Of a stretch of DNA of 64,000 nucleotides, positions 26,456 through 37,137 are shown in pieces. The notes beneath the pieces are model-generated. The model was not told where the DNA came from, did not search any database, and worked only from the letters and a program-made list of their open reading frames with translations. The stretch spans positions 4,803,001 to 4,867,000 of the forward strand of contig NZ_CP133262.1 of the NCBI RefSeq assembly GCF_030915405.1. Reading direction: 5' to 3'. Made by a program: the position numbers and the translations under genes. The stretch's first letter is position 1; each line of letters opens with the position of its first letter. Origin of the DNA: Neobacillus nitrireducens. Its GTDB lineage: Bacteria > Bacillota > Bacilli > Bacillales > Cytobacillaceae.

Positions 26456-26489
26456 AAAAAGGTCATGGCTTTAGTCCATGGCCTTTTTT
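26456..26489 (+). terminator. Terminator after hbs
   Basis: AAGGTCATGG (26459-26468), 7-base loop, CCATGGCCTT (26476-26485), with A-tract and T-tract flanks. Confidence 0.88.
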
Positions 26490-26498
26490 CTACTTTTT

Positions 26499-26528
26499 TT
26501 GCTTGAACTAAAAAGATTGTGCTAATAT
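26499..26528 (+). promoter_or_regulatory. SigmaA promoter for folE
   Basis: TTGCTT (26499-26504), 18 bases, TAATAT (26523-26528), about 45 bases before the folE start. Spacing is one base longer than ideal. Confidence 0.45.
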
Positions 26529-26573
26529 GTATTTGTCATCTATTCTTGACAGAACATTAGGGGGAATCTAACT

Positions 26574-27140
26574 ATGTCACAAGTGAATCGTGCCCAAATT
26601 GAAGAAGCGGTACGTTTAATATTAGAAGCAATCGGAGAAAACCCAAACCGTGAAGGCTTGCTTGATACACCTAAACGGGTAGCAAAAATGTATGAGGAAG
26701 TTTTTAGCGGATTAAACGAGGATCCGAAGAAGCATTTTGAAACAATATTTAGTGAAGATCACGAAGAATTAGTATTGGTTAAAGATATCCCGTTCTATTC
26801 CATGTGTGAACACCATCTCGTGCCTTTCTTTGGTAAAGCACATGTAGCGTATATTCCCAAAAATGGCCGGGTTACAGGTTTAAGCAAATTAGCACGAGCT
26901 GTAGAAGCAGTTGCAAAGAGACCACAACTCCAGGAACGGATTACATCAACGATTGCTGACAGTATGATGGAAAAGTTAGAGCCACACGGAGTGATGGTGG
27001 TGGTCGAGGCAGAACATATGTGTATGACCATGCGCGGTGTAAAAAAACCTGGCTCTAAAACCGTAACAACTGCAGTCCGCGGCGTTCTTGCTGATGATGC
27101 TATTTCTCGATCAGAGGTACTTTCTTTAATAAAATATTAG
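26574..27140 (+). CDS. folE: GTP cyclohydrolase I (MtrA)
   Basis: 188 residues. The signature [20 protein letters not shown] (about 75-94) contains the Cys and His zinc ligands, with the second cysteine in [13 protein letters not shown] (about 146). The enzyme makes dihydroneopterin triphosphate, first step of folate. Called mtrA in B. subtilis because it is cotranscribed with mtrB; the same pair is seen here 32 bases apart. Confidence 0.97.
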   Translation: MSQVNRAQIEEAVRLILEAIGENPNREGLLDTPKRVAKMYEEVFSGLNEDPKKHFETIFSEDHEELVLVKDIPFYSMCEHHLVPFFGKAHVAYIPKNGRVTGLSKLARAVEAVAKRPQLQERITSTIADSMMEKLEPHGVMVVVEAEHMCMTMRGVKKPGSKTVTTAVRGVLADDAISRSEVLSLIKY

Positions 27141-27172
27141 CCAATTTTTCTTAAAGCAACTGAGGTGATTAA

Positions 27173-27409
27173 ATGGAAAAACGTAATACTGCAAATAGTG
27201 AATATATCGTAATAAAAGCAAATGATGATGGTGTCAGCGTGATCGGCTTAACTAGAGGATCAGATACAAAATTTCACCATTCAGAGAAGTTGGATAAAGG
27301 AGAAGTGCTAATTGCTCAATTTACTGAGCATACTTCTGCAATAAAAATCAGGGGAAACGCAAAAATTCTTACTCAACTTGGTGAAGTAGAAAGTGAATTG
27401 AAAAAATAA
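27173..27409 (+). CDS. mtrB: TRAP, trp RNA-binding attenuation protein
   Basis: 78 residues (75 in B. subtilis). The core [20 protein letters not shown] and [20 protein letters not shown] is nearly identical to B. subtilis TRAP, including the tryptophan-binding loop around [12 protein letters not shown] and the Lys/Arg residues (EKLDKGE, KIRGN) that contact GAG/UAG repeats. TRAP 11-mers bind trp leader RNA when tryptophan is high. Its usual target, the trp operon, is absent from the supraoperon in this window. Confidence 0.97.
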   Translation: MEKRNTANSEYIVIKANDDGVSVIGLTRGSDTKFHHSEKLDKGEVLIAQFTEHTSAIKIRGNAKILTQLGEVESELKK

Positions 27410-27497
27410 GTTTATCAGTTCCAACCACATTGTTTTCATCTTATTTCATATGAGCATTAGTGATTATTTTGTGAATTTCTGCCTAAAGAAAACCTTT

Positions 27498-27508
27498 TAT
27501 GATATAAT
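27498..27508 (+). promoter_or_regulatory. Extended -10 promoter upstream of hepS
   Basis: TGATATAAT (27500-27508) with consensus TATAAT and upstream TG. No good -35 box. It lies about 120 bases before hepS. Confidence 0.45.
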
Positions 27509-27631
27509 GGTGACTGCCTTGTTTTTAAAGAATGATTAGGATTTTCTTTATTAAAAGGTATGAATTTTACTATGCAAATAGGAAATAAGAATACATAAAG
27601 ACATTACTTCGGGGAAGCAAGGGTGATTAAA

Positions 27632-28444
27632 TTGCTGGACATTCGACAAAAATTCACAAATATTAGAGAGCAGGTCGAAAAAAGAGTTTGTGACCCATAC
27701 TTGCTTAAATATATTGAAATTCCGATTATTGATGAAGATAAACTGCTTATTCTTGTCTCAATAATGGACCGCCTCGAATTGTCATACAGTGATATGCAGA
27801 ACTACGCCTTATCAACGATGCTAATTCAAATCGCCCTTGATACTCATGAACATATATCAAATGCATCGGTAGAGGAAAAAAATCGACAATTAACTGTTCT
27901 AGCTGGTGATTATTTTAGTGGATTATATTATAAGCTTCTAGCAGATTCGGAAGAAATAAAGATGATCAAGGTACTTTCTAGAGGAATTAAAGAGGTTAAT
28001 GAAAACAAAATTTCTGTCTATCAAAAAGAGATTCAAGAGATTGAAGAACTTATGACAAGGATTGGGCTCATTGAAAGTTCCTTACTTGCCCATCTCTCCG
28101 AATATTTCAAAGTAGATTTATGGAATGATTTTATAGGAAACCTGCTTTTATTTAAACGTTTACTCCATGAAAAGAGTCAATTTATACAAACAGGCAGTTC
28201 GGTTTTATTCGAGGCCCTGAAATCAATTATTTTCCCAATCAATAATAATAAAGTGATTGAGTTGTCAAAGGAACAGCAAAGTCACTTATTTCTGTGTTGC
28301 GACCAATATCTCGAAAGGTCAAAAAAGGTTATCGAAAAGGGGATAGTGCAGTTGCCCTATTTGAATGAATTACTTGAAAGTAGGATTCTTTCAATCTTAA
28401 GCCAATACCAGCCAAATGCAAAAACTTTTGTGGAAGAAGGGTAA
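27632..28444 (+). CDS. hepS: Heptaprenyl diphosphate synthase component I
   Basis: 270 residues from the TTG at 27632 ([14 protein letters not shown]); AAGGGTGAT lies upstream and an in-frame GTG at 27623 overlaps it. It contains the HepS motif [20 protein letters not shown] (about 92-111). HepS has no prenyltransferase motif itself and pairs with HepT to make the C35 chain of menaquinone-7. It is a bit longer than the roughly 250 residues of B. subtilis. It is followed 8 bases later by menG. Confidence 0.9.
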   Translation: MLDIRQKFTNIREQVEKRVCDPYLLKYIEIPIIDEDKLLILVSIMDRLELSYSDMQNYALSTMLIQIALDTHEHISNASVEEKNRQLTVLAGDYFSGLYYKLLADSEEIKMIKVLSRGIKEVNENKISVYQKEIQEIEELMTRIGLIESSLLAHLSEYFKVDLWNDFIGNLLLFKRLLHEKSQFIQTGSSVLFEALKSIIFPINNNKVIELSKEQQSHLFLCCDQYLERSKKVIEKGIVQLPYLNELLESRILSILSQYQPNAKTFVEEG

Positions 28445-28451
28445 TAACAAC

Positions 28452-29156
28452 ATGCAGGAATCGAAAGAACAGCGAGTTCACCATGTGTTTGAAAAGATAT
28501 CTGATAACTACGATAAAATGAATTCTGTTATCAGCTTTCAACAGCATATCAAGTGGCGAAAAGACACGATGAAAAAAATGAATGTACAGCCAGGTTCAAA
28601 AGCTCTCGATGTTTGCTGTGGTACTGCTGATTGGACAATCGCCTTAGCTGAGGCAGTCGGTCCAACAGGTGAAGTTACTGGGTTGGACTTTAGCCAAAAT
28701 ATGCTCAATGTTGGCATTGAAAAGGTTAAAGACCTAGGCTTAAACCAGGTTAAATTAATACATGGTAACGCCATGGAACTCCCTTTTCCAGATAATAGTT
28801 TTGATTATGTCACAATTGGCTTTGGTTTAAGGAATGTCCCGGATTATCTTCAAGTATTAAAAGAAATGCACCGTGTAGTAAAGCCGGGTGGAATCGCAGT
28901 ATGTTTAGAAACATCACAACCTACACTTATTGGCTATAAACAGCTCTATTATTTTTATTTTCGTTTTATTATGCCGATGTTTGGTAAATTGCTTGCAAAG
29001 AGCTATCGTGAATATGCTTGGCTCCATGAGTCCGCTCGTGACTTTCCGGGAATGAGGGAGTTAGCTAAGATGTTTGAGCAAGCCGGCTTCAAAGATGTGA
29101 AATACAGGCCATACAGCGGCGGTGCTGCAGCTGTTCATATTGGTAAAAAGAACTAA
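28452..29156 (+). CDS. menG: Demethylmenaquinone methyltransferase MenG (UbiE family)
   Basis: 234 residues from ATG 28452 ([17 protein letters not shown]). SAM-binding motif [10 protein letters not shown] (about 47-56) and the family motif [10 protein letters not shown] (about 15-24), with [19 protein letters not shown] (about 116). It transfers the last methyl group in menaquinone synthesis. It lies between hepS and hepT, as in B. subtilis (formerly menH/gerC2). Confidence 0.95.
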   Translation: MQESKEQRVHHVFEKISDNYDKMNSVISFQQHIKWRKDTMKKMNVQPGSKALDVCCGTADWTIALAEAVGPTGEVTGLDFSQNMLNVGIEKVKDLGLNQVKLIHGNAMELPFPDNSFDYVTIGFGLRNVPDYLQVLKEMHRVVKPGGIAVCLETSQPTLIGYKQLYYFYFRFIMPMFGKLLAKSYREYAWLHESARDFPGMRELAKMFEQAGFKDVKYRPYSGGAAAVHIGKKN

Positions 29157-29199
29157 TTAATGGAACTTGAAGACAGGATGAAAAGCTGGGTGAATTCAA

Positions 29200-30162
29200 A
29201 TGAAATTAAAAATGATGTATTCATTTTTAAATTCGGATATTAACTTGATAGAAAAAAAGTTAGAAGAGACAATAGAGGCAGATTCCCTTCTCCTAAGGAA
29301 AGCGTCTATGCATACATTACAAGCCGGCGGAAAAAGAATTCGTCCTGTATTTGTTTTGCTTGCAGGTAAATTTGGTAATTATGATATACATGTGATGAAG
29401 AATGTAGCCGTGGCACTTGAATTAATTCATATGGCCTCACTTGTCCATGATGATGTGATAGACGATGCTGATCTTCGCCGTGGTCAACCGACAGTGAAAT
29501 CGAAATGGGATAACAAGATTGCTATGTACACCGGTGATTTTGTTTTTGCTCTTGCGATTGAATTGATGACTAATATCGGAAACCCGCTTGCCCATAAAAT
29601 TTTAGCAAATACAATTGTTGAAGTTTCAGTAGGCGAAATCCAACAAATTAAAGATAAATACCGCTTTAATCAAAATCTTCGGGACTATCTGCGGAGAATT
29701 AAAAGAAAAACCGCCCTATTAATTGCCGTTAGCTGCCAATTAGGAGCGATAGCTGCAGATGTTGAAGAGTCCATTCATAAAAAACTTTATCGATTCGGTT
29801 ATTACGTCGGCATGTCTTATCAAATAATTGATGATATTTTAGATTTTACTTCAACTGAGAAGGAACTAGGGAAGCCTGCGGGTGGAGATTTATTGCAGGG
29901 AAATGTAACCGCCCCAGCCCTTTATGCGATGGAAAATAATGTTATCCGGAAAGAAATTGAAAAGGTCCATGAGAAAATGGAACCTGCTGAAGTAACAAAG
30001 ATTATTTCGTTAATTAAACAATCAGGAGCAATAGAAAAGTCATTCACACTGAGCGATCTTTATCTGCAAAAAGCTTTAGCGGAATTAAATGGGTTACCAG
30101 GGAATAAAGCAAAAAAGACACTCAATGATATTGCAAAAGTAATTGGAAGAAGAAAATTCTAA
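29200..30162 (+). CDS. hepT: Heptaprenyl diphosphate synthase component II
   Basis: 320 residues. The first Asp-rich motif HDDVIDDADLRRGQPT (about 86-101) and the second DDILDFTSTEKELGKPAGGD (about 211-230) are intact, with GGKRIRP (about 43-49) as the substrate-binding lysine/arginine. It is the catalytic subunit; with HepS it makes heptaprenyl-PP. The gene is 43 bases after menG. Confidence 0.97.
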   Translation: MKLKMMYSFLNSDINLIEKKLEETIEADSLLLRKASMHTLQAGGKRIRPVFVLLAGKFGNYDIHVMKNVAVALELIHMASLVHDDVIDDADLRRGQPTVKSKWDNKIAMYTGDFVFALAIELMTNIGNPLAHKILANTIVEVSVGEIQQIKDKYRFNQNLRDYLRRIKRKTALLIAVSCQLGAIAADVEESIHKKLYRFGYYVGMSYQIIDDILDFTSTEKELGKPAGGDLLQGNVTAPALYAMENNVIRKEIEKVHEKMEPAEVTKIISLIKQSGAIEKSFTLSDLYLQKALAELNGLPGNKAKKTLNDIAKVIGRRKF

Positions 30163-30258
30163 ACAACTTGTTAAATATTCAAAAAAATGATAATATTTTT
30201 CATGAATTGATTCTAAACAATCAATATACATAATTATTAATTTTTAGGAGTGGAATTC

Positions 30259-30705
30259 ATGGAAAAAACATTTTTAATGGTAAAGCCAGATGGAGTACAG
30301 CGTAACCTTATTGGTGAAATCGTTTCACGTTTTGAAAGAAAGGGCTTTCAATTGGTCGGGGCAAAATTAATGAACATTCAAAGCGAACTTGCTGAAGAAC
30401 ATTATGGTGAGCACAAGGAACGTCCATTCTTCGGTGAATTAGTCGATTTCATCACTTCTGGTCCAGTTTTTGCAATGGTCTGGCAAGGTGAGAATGTCAT
30501 CGCTACTGCCCGTCAAATGATGGGTGCTACCAATCCAAAGGATGCAGCTTCAGGTACAATTCGCGGTGATTTCGGATTAACTGTTGGTAAAAATGTTATT
30601 CACGGCTCCGATTCACCTGCAAGTGCAGAACGTGAAATTGGCTTATTTTTTAAAGATTCTGGTGTGGTAGAGTACAACAAATTAGTTAACGAATGGATTT
30701 ATTAA
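30259..30705 (+). CDS. ndk: Nucleoside-diphosphate kinase
   Basis: 148 residues from ATG 30259; a GTG at 30250 overlaps the AGGAGTGG site and is not used. [19 protein letters not shown] (about 8-26) binds nucleotide and [16 protein letters not shown] (about 112-127) holds the phosphohistidine (His115). It equilibrates NTP pools. A terminator follows. Confidence 0.97.
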   Translation: MEKTFLMVKPDGVQRNLIGEIVSRFERKGFQLVGAKLMNIQSELAEEHYGEHKERPFFGELVDFITSGPVFAMVWQGENVIATARQMMGATNPKDAASGTIRGDFGLTVGKNVIHGSDSPASAEREIGLFFKDSGVVEYNKLVNEWIY

Positions 30706-30718
30706 TCCTACTAAAGCG

Positions 30719-30753
30719 AGGCACTTGTATAGCAATTATACAAGTGCCTTTTT
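30719..30753 (+). terminator. Terminator after ndk
   Basis: AGGCACTTGTATA (30719-30731), loop GCAAT, TATACAAGTGCCT (30737-30749), then T. Thirteen perfect pairs. Confidence 0.93.
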
Positions 30754-30865
30754 ATATTGTTATCAAAAATATAACTCTATTTTCTGAATAGTTATACTAT
30801 GTTTATTTTGTTCAATATGGTATATTGATAAAAAAATTCTTTAATGAGTTGAAGGGGGAAAGAGT

Positions 30866-32044
30866 ATGGGAATGAGATACCTAACAGCAGGAGAATCCCA
30901 TGGACCGCAATTAACAACAATAGTAGAAGGTCTCCCTGCTGGAATGCCATTATTATTAGAAGATATAAATAATGAATTATCCAGAAGACAAAAAGGGTAT
31001 GGACGCGGAAGAAGAATGCAAATTGAAAAGGATACAGCCCAAATCGTTTCGGGAGTCCGGCACGGTTACACACTTGGCTCTCCCATTGCGTTAGTCGTAC
31101 ATAACAATGACTGGAAGCACTGGACCAATATTATGGGAGCAGAGCCCCTAGAGGAAGGCCAGGAGGATGAGGTTAAACGTAAGGTAACTCGTGCTCGTCC
31201 AGGTCATGCTGATCTAAATGGAGCAATTAAATATGGGCACAGGGATATGAGAAACGTCCTTGAGCGCTCTTCTGCCCGCGAAACAACTGTAAGAGTCGCT
31301 GCAGGTGCTATTGCCAAGCAGCTTTTATCATTAGTAGGCGTTGAACTAGTTGCCCATGTCGTTGAAATAGGCGGAATTAAAGCGAATGTCGATCCCTCCA
31401 TTTCTTTTGAAGCATTAAAAGACATGACAGAGAATTCGCCTGTTCGATGTGCTGACCCAACTGTGGAAGAGGATATGAAGGCTGCCATTGATGAAGCGAA
31501 GAAAAATGGGGATTCGATTGGCGGTGTTGTGGAAGTGATTGCCATGGGTATGCCTGTTGGTGTTGGTAGTTACGTTCACTATGATCGTAAATTGGATGGA
31601 AAATTAGCAGCCGCTATAATGAGCATAAATGCGTTTAAAGGGGTAGAAATCGGCATTGGATTTGAAGCTGCAAGGAAGCCGGGGAGCGAAGTTCATGATG
31701 AGATAGCCTGGGATCAGGAAAAAGGTTACTATCGCAAGAGCAATCGACTTGGTGGCTTTGAAGGTGGTATGACGACAGGTATGCCGATTGTTATCAGAGG
31801 TGTGATGAAACCAATTCCAACCTTATATAAACCTTTAATGAGCGTAGATATTGAGTCTAAAGAGCCTTTTGCTGCGAGCGTTGAACGCTCAGACAGTTGT
31901 GCTGTCCCTGCTGCTGCGGTGGTTGCCGAGCATGCGGTTGCTTGGGAACTAGCAAATGCTTTGATTGAACAATTTTACAGCGACCGTTTTGAGGCTTTTG
32001 CTGATGAAATAAAAAGGCAGAGAGAATATGCGAGGGAGTTTTAA
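30866..32044 (+). CDS. aroC: Chorismate synthase
   Basis: 392 residues (aroF in the B. subtilis naming). The first signature [18 protein letters not shown] (about 9-26), [11 protein letters not shown] (about 48-58) and RPGHADLNG with [13 protein letters not shown] (about 133) are typical. It forms chorismate from EPSP with reduced FMN. It starts the aromatic supraoperon; its stop overlaps the aroB start by 1 base. Confidence 0.97.
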   Translation: MGMRYLTAGESHGPQLTTIVEGLPAGMPLLLEDINNELSRRQKGYGRGRRMQIEKDTAQIVSGVRHGYTLGSPIALVVHNNDWKHWTNIMGAEPLEEGQEDEVKRKVTRARPGHADLNGAIKYGHRDMRNVLERSSARETTVRVAAGAIAKQLLSLVGVELVAHVVEIGGIKANVDPSISFEALKDMTENSPVRCADPTVEEDMKAAIDEAKKNGDSIGGVVEVIAMGMPVGVGSYVHYDRKLDGKLAAAIMSINAFKGVEIGIGFEAARKPGSEVHDEIAWDQEKGYYRKSNRLGGFEGGMTTGMPIVIRGVMKPIPTLYKPLMSVDIESKEPFAASVERSDSCAVPAAAVVAEHAVAWELANALIEQFYSDRFEAFADEIKRQREYAREF

Positions 32045-33114
32045 TGGAAACCATTCATATCCAAACAGAGTCAAAAAACTATAATGTCTTTGTGGGGGAG
32101 GGGGTACGTAAAGAACTGGGCACTTTTTTGGTCAATCATTTTTCGGGTCTAACCAGAATATTAATTATTACAGATGAAACAGTTGCTAAACTACATTTGG
32201 AAAAATTGTTGATAGAACTTAAATCATTTGACCCCGTAATCTTTACTGCTCCTAGTGGCGAAAAAGCAAAAACCTTTGAGGTTTATTATGCTGCTCTTTC
32301 AACTGCGCTTGAAAACCGACTGGATCGGAAATCTGTCATTCTCTCTTTTGGAGGTGGTGCGGTTGGGGATTTGTCAGGATTTGTCGCAGCCTCCTTCATG
32401 AGAGGGATACCATTTATACAAGTCCCAACAACCATTTTAGCTCATGATAGTGCCGTTGGCGGAAAGGTAGCAATTAATCATCCGCTTGGGAAAAATATGA
32501 TCGGAGCTTTCCATCAACCTGAAGCAGTCTTTTATGATTTAGAATTCTTAAAAACACTTCCCGCACATGAAATTCGTTCGGGATTTGCTGAGGTTATTAA
32601 ACATGCACTTATTGATGATTCCGATTTTTTTGATTGGCTGAAAAACAATGTGGAAGACCTTCAAACCTTACCAATGGAGCTGTTATCTGAGTCCTTAATA
32701 AGAGGGATAAAGGTCAAGGGGAAAATTGTTGGTCAGGATGAAAAAGAAACAGGAATTCGAGCATACTTGAACTTAGGACATACGTTAGGTCATGCCATTG
32801 AATCAGAAATGGGTTATGGTAACTTTACTCATGGTGAAGCAGTTATGATAGGTATGATATTTGCTTTAAAAGTTAGTAAACAATTACTTGGGCTTTCTTT
32901 CAATATAGAAGAATTTATCGATTGGATCGAAGGACTTGGGTATGAATCGAAAATACCTGACAATCTAGTTTATGAAAAGTTAATCAATAAAATGAAGCAG
33001 GATAAAAAATCTGTTCAACACTCGATTCGATTCGTATTACTAGAACAATTAGGGCTACCAATCCTAAAGGAAGTATCGGAACCAGTTTTATTAGACCAGT
33101 TAAATAGTTTTTAA
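32044..33114 (+). CDS. aroB: 3-dehydroquinate synthase
   Basis: 356 residues. NAD/zinc enzyme with GGGAVGDLSGFVAASFMRGI (about 101-120), PTTILAHDSAVGGKVAIN (about 124-141), NLGHTLGHAIE (about 241-251) and HGEAVMIGM (about 259). It converts DAHP into 3-dehydroquinate, step two of the shikimate pathway. It is coupled to aroC and followed 15 bases later by aroH. Confidence 0.97.
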   Translation: METIHIQTESKNYNVFVGEGVRKELGTFLVNHFSGLTRILIITDETVAKLHLEKLLIELKSFDPVIFTAPSGEKAKTFEVYYAALSTALENRLDRKSVILSFGGGAVGDLSGFVAASFMRGIPFIQVPTTILAHDSAVGGKVAINHPLGKNMIGAFHQPEAVFYDLEFLKTLPAHEIRSGFAEVIKHALIDDSDFFDWLKNNVEDLQTLPMELLSESLIRGIKVKGKIVGQDEKETGIRAYLNLGHTLGHAIESEMGYGNFTHGEAVMIGMIFALKVSKQLLGLSFNIEEFIDWIEGLGYESKIPDNLVYEKLINKMKQDKKSVQHSIRFVLLEQLGLPILKEVSEPVLLDQLNSF

Positions 33115-33129
33115 AAGGGGGGCTTATTC

Positions 33130-33501
33130 TTGATTAGAGGGATGAGGGGAGCAATCACAGTTAATCAGAACACCGAGGAAGAAATTGTCACTGCCACAGA
33201 AGAACTGCTGAAAAAAATAATCGAAGAAAATCAGATTCAACCAGATTTAGTTGCCTCCGTTTTCATTTCGACAACCGAGGACATTAATGCGGTATTCCCA
33301 GCGAGAGCATTGCGTAAATTTGAGGGCTGGACCTACGTTCCCGTCATGTGTATGCAGGAAATACCTGTCCCTAATTCTTTAACCATGTGTGTTAGAATCA
33401 TGATGCATGTAAATACTGCAAAGTCTCAAGATGAAATTAACCATGTATATTTAAAAGGGGCTCAGGTCCTTAGACCTGACCTCCGCAATAGTTTAACGTA
33501 A
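33130..33501 (+). CDS. aroH: Chorismate mutase, AroH class
   Basis: 123 residues, TTG start. The trimeric AroH fold is indicated by RGMRGAITVNQNTEEEI (about 3-19), FPARALRKFEGWTYVPVMCMQEI (active-site Arg and Cys, about 56-78) and the C-terminal HVYLKGAQVLRPDL. It makes prephenate for Tyr and Phe. In B. subtilis trpE would begin directly downstream; here hisC begins 59 bases later. Confidence 0.96.
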   Translation: MIRGMRGAITVNQNTEEEIVTATEELLKKIIEENQIQPDLVASVFISTTEDINAVFPARALRKFEGWTYVPVMCMQEIPVPNSLTMCVRIMMHVNTAKSQDEINHVYLKGAQVLRPDLRNSLT

Positions 33502-33560
33502 TGTGAGATTCATTTTTGAATGAATGTTAGTCCAAGATTACAAGAATGGAGAGAATGAGC

Positions 33561-34649
33561 ATGAGATGGAAAGAGCAGTTATTAACGCTGACTCCTTATC
33601 AACCAGGGAAATCAATAGAGGCAGTAAAGAAGCAATATAAACTTGACCAAATTGTTAAGCTGGCATCAAATGAAAATCCTTTTGGATGTTCAGAACAGGT
33701 GATGACGGCACTTCAATTGAATCAAACAAGTTTGGCTATTTATCCAGATGGATATGCCACTACTTTAAGAGAGACACTTGCCTCATTTTTACAGGTTGAC
33801 GAGGAAGAATTAATTTTTGGAAATGGTTCAGATAATCTGATCCAAATTATTTCAAGGGCACTCTTACATCCAAATGCTAGTACAGTTATGGCAACGCCTT
33901 CCTTTTCACAGTATAAGCATAATGCTGTGATCGAAGGGGCAATTATAAAGGAAGTCCCGCTAATAAATGGAGATCATGATTTAGAAGCAATGTTTGCAGC
34001 TATTGATGAACAGACCAATGTTATTTGGCTCTGCAGCCCTAATAACCCTACAGGTACATATATATCAGAAAGTAAATTAATAGCATTTCTAGATAAAGTC
34101 CCATCAGATATTCTCGTTGTTTTGGATGAAGCCTACTATGAATATGTTGTCGCTGATGATTACTATGATTCGGTTAAAATAGCTTCAAAATATGAAAATT
34201 TAATTGTCTTAAGAACCTTTTCTAAAATATATGGTTTGGCTGCCTTAAGAATCGGATATGGGGTTGCCCATCGTACTATTATTAAAGCGCTGGAGCCTGC
34301 GAGGGAACCGTTTAATGTTAACTCATTAGGTCAATTAGCAGCGTCAGCGGCAATAAAGGATCAGAATTTTATCAATATCTGCAAAGAAAAAAATAGGCAG
34401 GGTCTTGAACAATTTTATGAATTTTGTCGCCAATATCAACTCGAGTTTTATCCATCTCAAACAAATTTTATATTAATTGATTGTAAAATTGATGGGGATC
34501 AGGTTTTCCAATCTTTATTGGAGAAAGGATATATCGTTCGCTCCGGAAAAGCGCTTGGTTTTCCTACAGCTGTAAGAATTACCGTAGGCTCCTTTGAACA
34601 AAATGAAGGTGTCCTAAAAGCATTAGGAGAATTTTTAGCACAAAAGTAA
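33561..34649 (+). CDS. hisC: Histidinol-phosphate aminotransferase (also aromatic aminotransferase)
   Basis: 362 residues from ATG 33561 (MRWKEQLLTLTPYQPGK); two earlier in-frame ATGs (33546, 33555) precede the GGAGAGA site or overlap it. PLP-lysine motif LRTFSKIYGLAALRIGYG (Lys at about 219), SPNNPTGTY (about 159) and LDEAYYEY (about 188). In bacilli it serves histidine as well as tyrosine/phenylalanine transamination, which explains its place in this operon. Confidence 0.94.
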   Translation: MRWKEQLLTLTPYQPGKSIEAVKKQYKLDQIVKLASNENPFGCSEQVMTALQLNQTSLAIYPDGYATTLRETLASFLQVDEEELIFGNGSDNLIQIISRALLHPNASTVMATPSFSQYKHNAVIEGAIIKEVPLINGDHDLEAMFAAIDEQTNVIWLCSPNNPTGTYISESKLIAFLDKVPSDILVVLDEAYYEYVVADDYYDSVKIASKYENLIVLRTFSKIYGLAALRIGYGVAHRTIIKALEPAREPFNVNSLGQLAASAAIKDQNFINICKEKNRQGLEQFYEFCRQYQLEFYPSQTNFILIDCKIDGDQVFQSLLEKGYIVRSGKALGFPTAVRITVGSFEQNEGVLKALGEFLAQK

Positions 34650-34686
34650 AACAGAGTGGTGCTTTGTTGTTTAGGGGGAGTTTTCA

Positions 34687-35793
34687 ATGAAAGGCCGAGT
34701 TTTTGTAATTGGCTTAGGATTAATCGGCGGTTCTCTTGCCCTTTGTATTAAAAAGGAACATGAGGATGCTACTATTATTGGATTTGATATTAATAGTGAA
34801 CAAGCAAGGCTTGCAAAGATGCTTGGAGTCATAGATGAAATAGCAGAAAATATCTACAGTGGTGCAATGGATGCTGATTTAATCATTATTTCTGCACCGG
34901 TGAATGAAACAGAGGAAATTATTCAGTTCCTTGCCACACTCCCTCTCAATCCAGAGGTAATCGTGACAGATACAGGCAGCACAAAAAGCAAAATTGTTGG
35001 AACTGCACATATCTTAAAGAATCGGGGAATTACCTTTATTGGCGGGCACCCAATGGCAGGTTCGCATAAAAGCGGTGTATCTGCAGCCAAGGAAATACTA
35101 TTTGAAAATGCATTTTACCTGTTAACACCACAAGAACATATAGAAAATACAAAGGTAGAATTATTAATAACATGGTTAAAAGGGACCCATGCCAAGTTTT
35201 TAACGATTACTCCAAAAAATCATGACTATCTCACAGGGATTGTCAGCCACTTTCCTCATATCATCGCGGCTTCTATAGTACGCCAAACTGAAAAACTTGC
35301 AGAAGAAGAAAGCCTTATTCCACGTTTAGCAGCAGGCGGGTTTAGGGATATTACTAGGATTGCATCAAGCAGTCCTGTGATGTGGAAGGATATCCTCTTG
35401 CATAATCGTGAAATATTAATTGAATTACTAGATCAATGGCAAGAAGAAATGAATAAAGTTAAAACGATGCTTGAAAATGAAAATAGTTCTGCGATTTACA
35501 ACTATTTTCAGCAGGCAAAACAATACCGTGATGGCTTACCGATGAAAGAAAAAGGTGCGATTCCGGCATTTTATGATTTATTTGTCGATATACCAGATTA
35601 CCCAGGTGTGATTTCGGAAATTACCGGCTATTTAGCGAAGGAAGCTATTAGTATCACAAATATTCGAATTCTAGAAACACGTGAAGATATTATTGGAGTT
35701 TTAGTTATTAGTTTTCAAACAGAAGAGGATCGACAAAAAGCTGAACGATGTATTAGCACTTATTCCAATTATGCAACATCTATTGGTTCCTAA
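34687..35793 (+). CDS. tyrA: Prephenate dehydrogenase with ACT domain
   Basis: 368 residues. NAD motif VIGLGLIGGSLALCIKKE (7-24), GGHPMAGSHKSG (about 118-129) and a C-terminal ACT regulatory domain (about 295-368, beginning YDLFVDIPDYPGVISEIT). It makes 4-hydroxyphenylpyruvate; tyrosine feedback via the ACT domain is expected. AGGGGGAG precedes the ATG. It sits between hisC and aroA as in B. subtilis. Confidence 0.95.
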   Translation: MKGRVFVIGLGLIGGSLALCIKKEHEDATIIGFDINSEQARLAKMLGVIDEIAENIYSGAMDADLIIISAPVNETEEIIQFLATLPLNPEVIVTDTGSTKSKIVGTAHILKNRGITFIGGHPMAGSHKSGVSAAKEILFENAFYLLTPQEHIENTKVELLITWLKGTHAKFLTITPKNHDYLTGIVSHFPHIIAASIVRQTEKLAEEESLIPRLAAGGFRDITRIASSSPVMWKDILLHNREILIELLDQWQEEMNKVKTMLENENSSAIYNYFQQAKQYRDGLPMKEKGAIPAFYDLFVDIPDYPGVISEITGYLAKEAISITNIRILETREDIIGVLVISFQTEEDRQKAERCISTYSNYATSIGS

Positions 35794-35820
35794 AATGATA
35801 TGAATAAAAGGTGATTTTTA

Positions 35821-37110
35821 ATGACGTCTTTAAATCTTAAAACTAACATAAAAGGTCTAAATGGTAAGATAACAATACCAGGGGATAAATCGATTTCGCA
35901 TCGATCGGTTATGTTTGGTTCAATCGCACACGGTGAAACCAAGGTAACTAATTTCTTGCCTGGAGAGGATTGCTTAAGTACGATTTCATGCTTTCGAAAA
36001 CTAGGTGTTACGATTGACGAAACTGATAATCAACTTCGCATTATCGGAAAAGGATTTGATGGATTAACAGAACCAACTGAAGTATTAGATGTTGGTAATT
36101 CAGGAACAACTATCCGTTTATTAATGGGGATACTTGCCGGAAGACCTTTTTTCTCATCACTTGTCGGCGATGAGTCCATCGGAAAAAGGCCAATGACAAG
36201 GGTAACGAACCCTTTAACTGAAATGGGTGCGCGAATAGATGGACGGAAAAATGGTTCCTTCACGCCTATTTCCCTCCGTGGTGGTGGCTTACAACCGATT
36301 AACTACCGTCTGCCAGTTGCTAGTGCGCAAGTAAAATCCGCTATTATCTTAGCGGGACTACAAGCAGAAGGACAAAGTACGATTATCGAGCCAGAAGAAA
36401 CCCGTGACCATACAGAAAGAATGATTAGAAGATTTGGTGGGGAAATCCATAAGGATAACCAAAAGATAATTGTTAAGGGCGGTCAAAAACTAACGGGCAC
36501 AACGATTCAGGTTCCCGGGGACATTTCATCTGCTGCGTTCTTCCTCGTAGCCGGAGCAATTATCCCAGAAAGTGAAATTGTCCTGAAGGATGTCGGGTTA
36601 AATCCTACAAGAACGGGAATTATCGATGTCATGAAAAAGATGGGTGCAAACTTAGAAATTATCCAAAACGATAAAGAATCATTTGAACCATCTGGTGAGC
36701 TCATCATCAAAACTTCAAAACTTAAAGGAACAGTTATTGAAGGAGATTTAATTCCAAAATTAATTGATGAAATTCCGATTATTGCCCTATTAGCAACCCA
36801 AGCTGAAGGTACAACCATAATTAAAGATGCTGAAGAATTAAAAGTAAAGGAAACCAATCGGATCGATACAGTTGTTCATGAGCTAAAAGAATTAGGTGCA
36901 AAAATCGAAGCAACTGAAGATGGAATGATCATATATGGAAAATCTGATTTAAGCGGGGGAACTGTTTCGAGTCATGGCGATCACCGAATAGGAATGATGC
37001 TGGCCATCGCGGCACTCCTATGTCAAAATGAAGCCAAACTAGAGAATCACGAAGCGATTTCAGTTTCCTACCCTAACTTCTTCGAACATTTAAACAGCCT
37101 CATTAAGTAA
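35821..37110 (+). CDS. aroA: 3-phosphoshikimate 1-carboxyvinyltransferase (EPSP synthase)
   Basis: 429 residues (aroE in the B. subtilis naming). [16 protein letters not shown] (about 21-36), [16 protein letters not shown] (about 90), and LKVKETNRI (about 338). It adds enolpyruvate to shikimate-3-phosphate. The last gene of the aromatic cluster; a terminator follows the stop. Confidence 0.97.
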   Translation: MTSLNLKTNIKGLNGKITIPGDKSISHRSVMFGSIAHGETKVTNFLPGEDCLSTISCFRKLGVTIDETDNQLRIIGKGFDGLTEPTEVLDVGNSGTTIRLLMGILAGRPFFSSLVGDESIGKRPMTRVTNPLTEMGARIDGRKNGSFTPISLRGGGLQPINYRLPVASAQVKSAIILAGLQAEGQSTIIEPEETRDHTERMIRRFGGEIHKDNQKIIVKGGQKLTGTTIQVPGDISSAAFFLVAGAIIPESEIVLKDVGLNPTRTGIIDVMKKMGANLEIIQNDKESFEPSGELIIKTSKLKGTVIEGDLIPKLIDEIPIIALLATQAEGTTIIKDAEELKVKETNRIDTVVHELKELGAKIEATEDGMIIYGKSDLSGGTVSSHGDHRIGMMLAIAALLCQNEAKLENHEAISVSYPNFFEHLNSLIK

Positions 37111-37137
37111 AGCTGCGTTTTAATGCAGCTTTTTTTA
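37111..37137 (+). terminator. Terminator after aroA
   Basis: AGCTGC (37111-37116), 8-base loop, GCAGCT (37125-37130), seven T. Confidence 0.85.

Noticed and set aside
31204..31545. 113-codon minus-strand frame within aroC
   Set aside because: Shadow of chorismate synthase; Ser/Thr/Ala-rich composition as expected from antisense codons.
36507..36857. 116-codon minus-strand frame inside aroA
   Set aside because: Shadow of EPSP synthase, which is intact and continuous on the plus strand.
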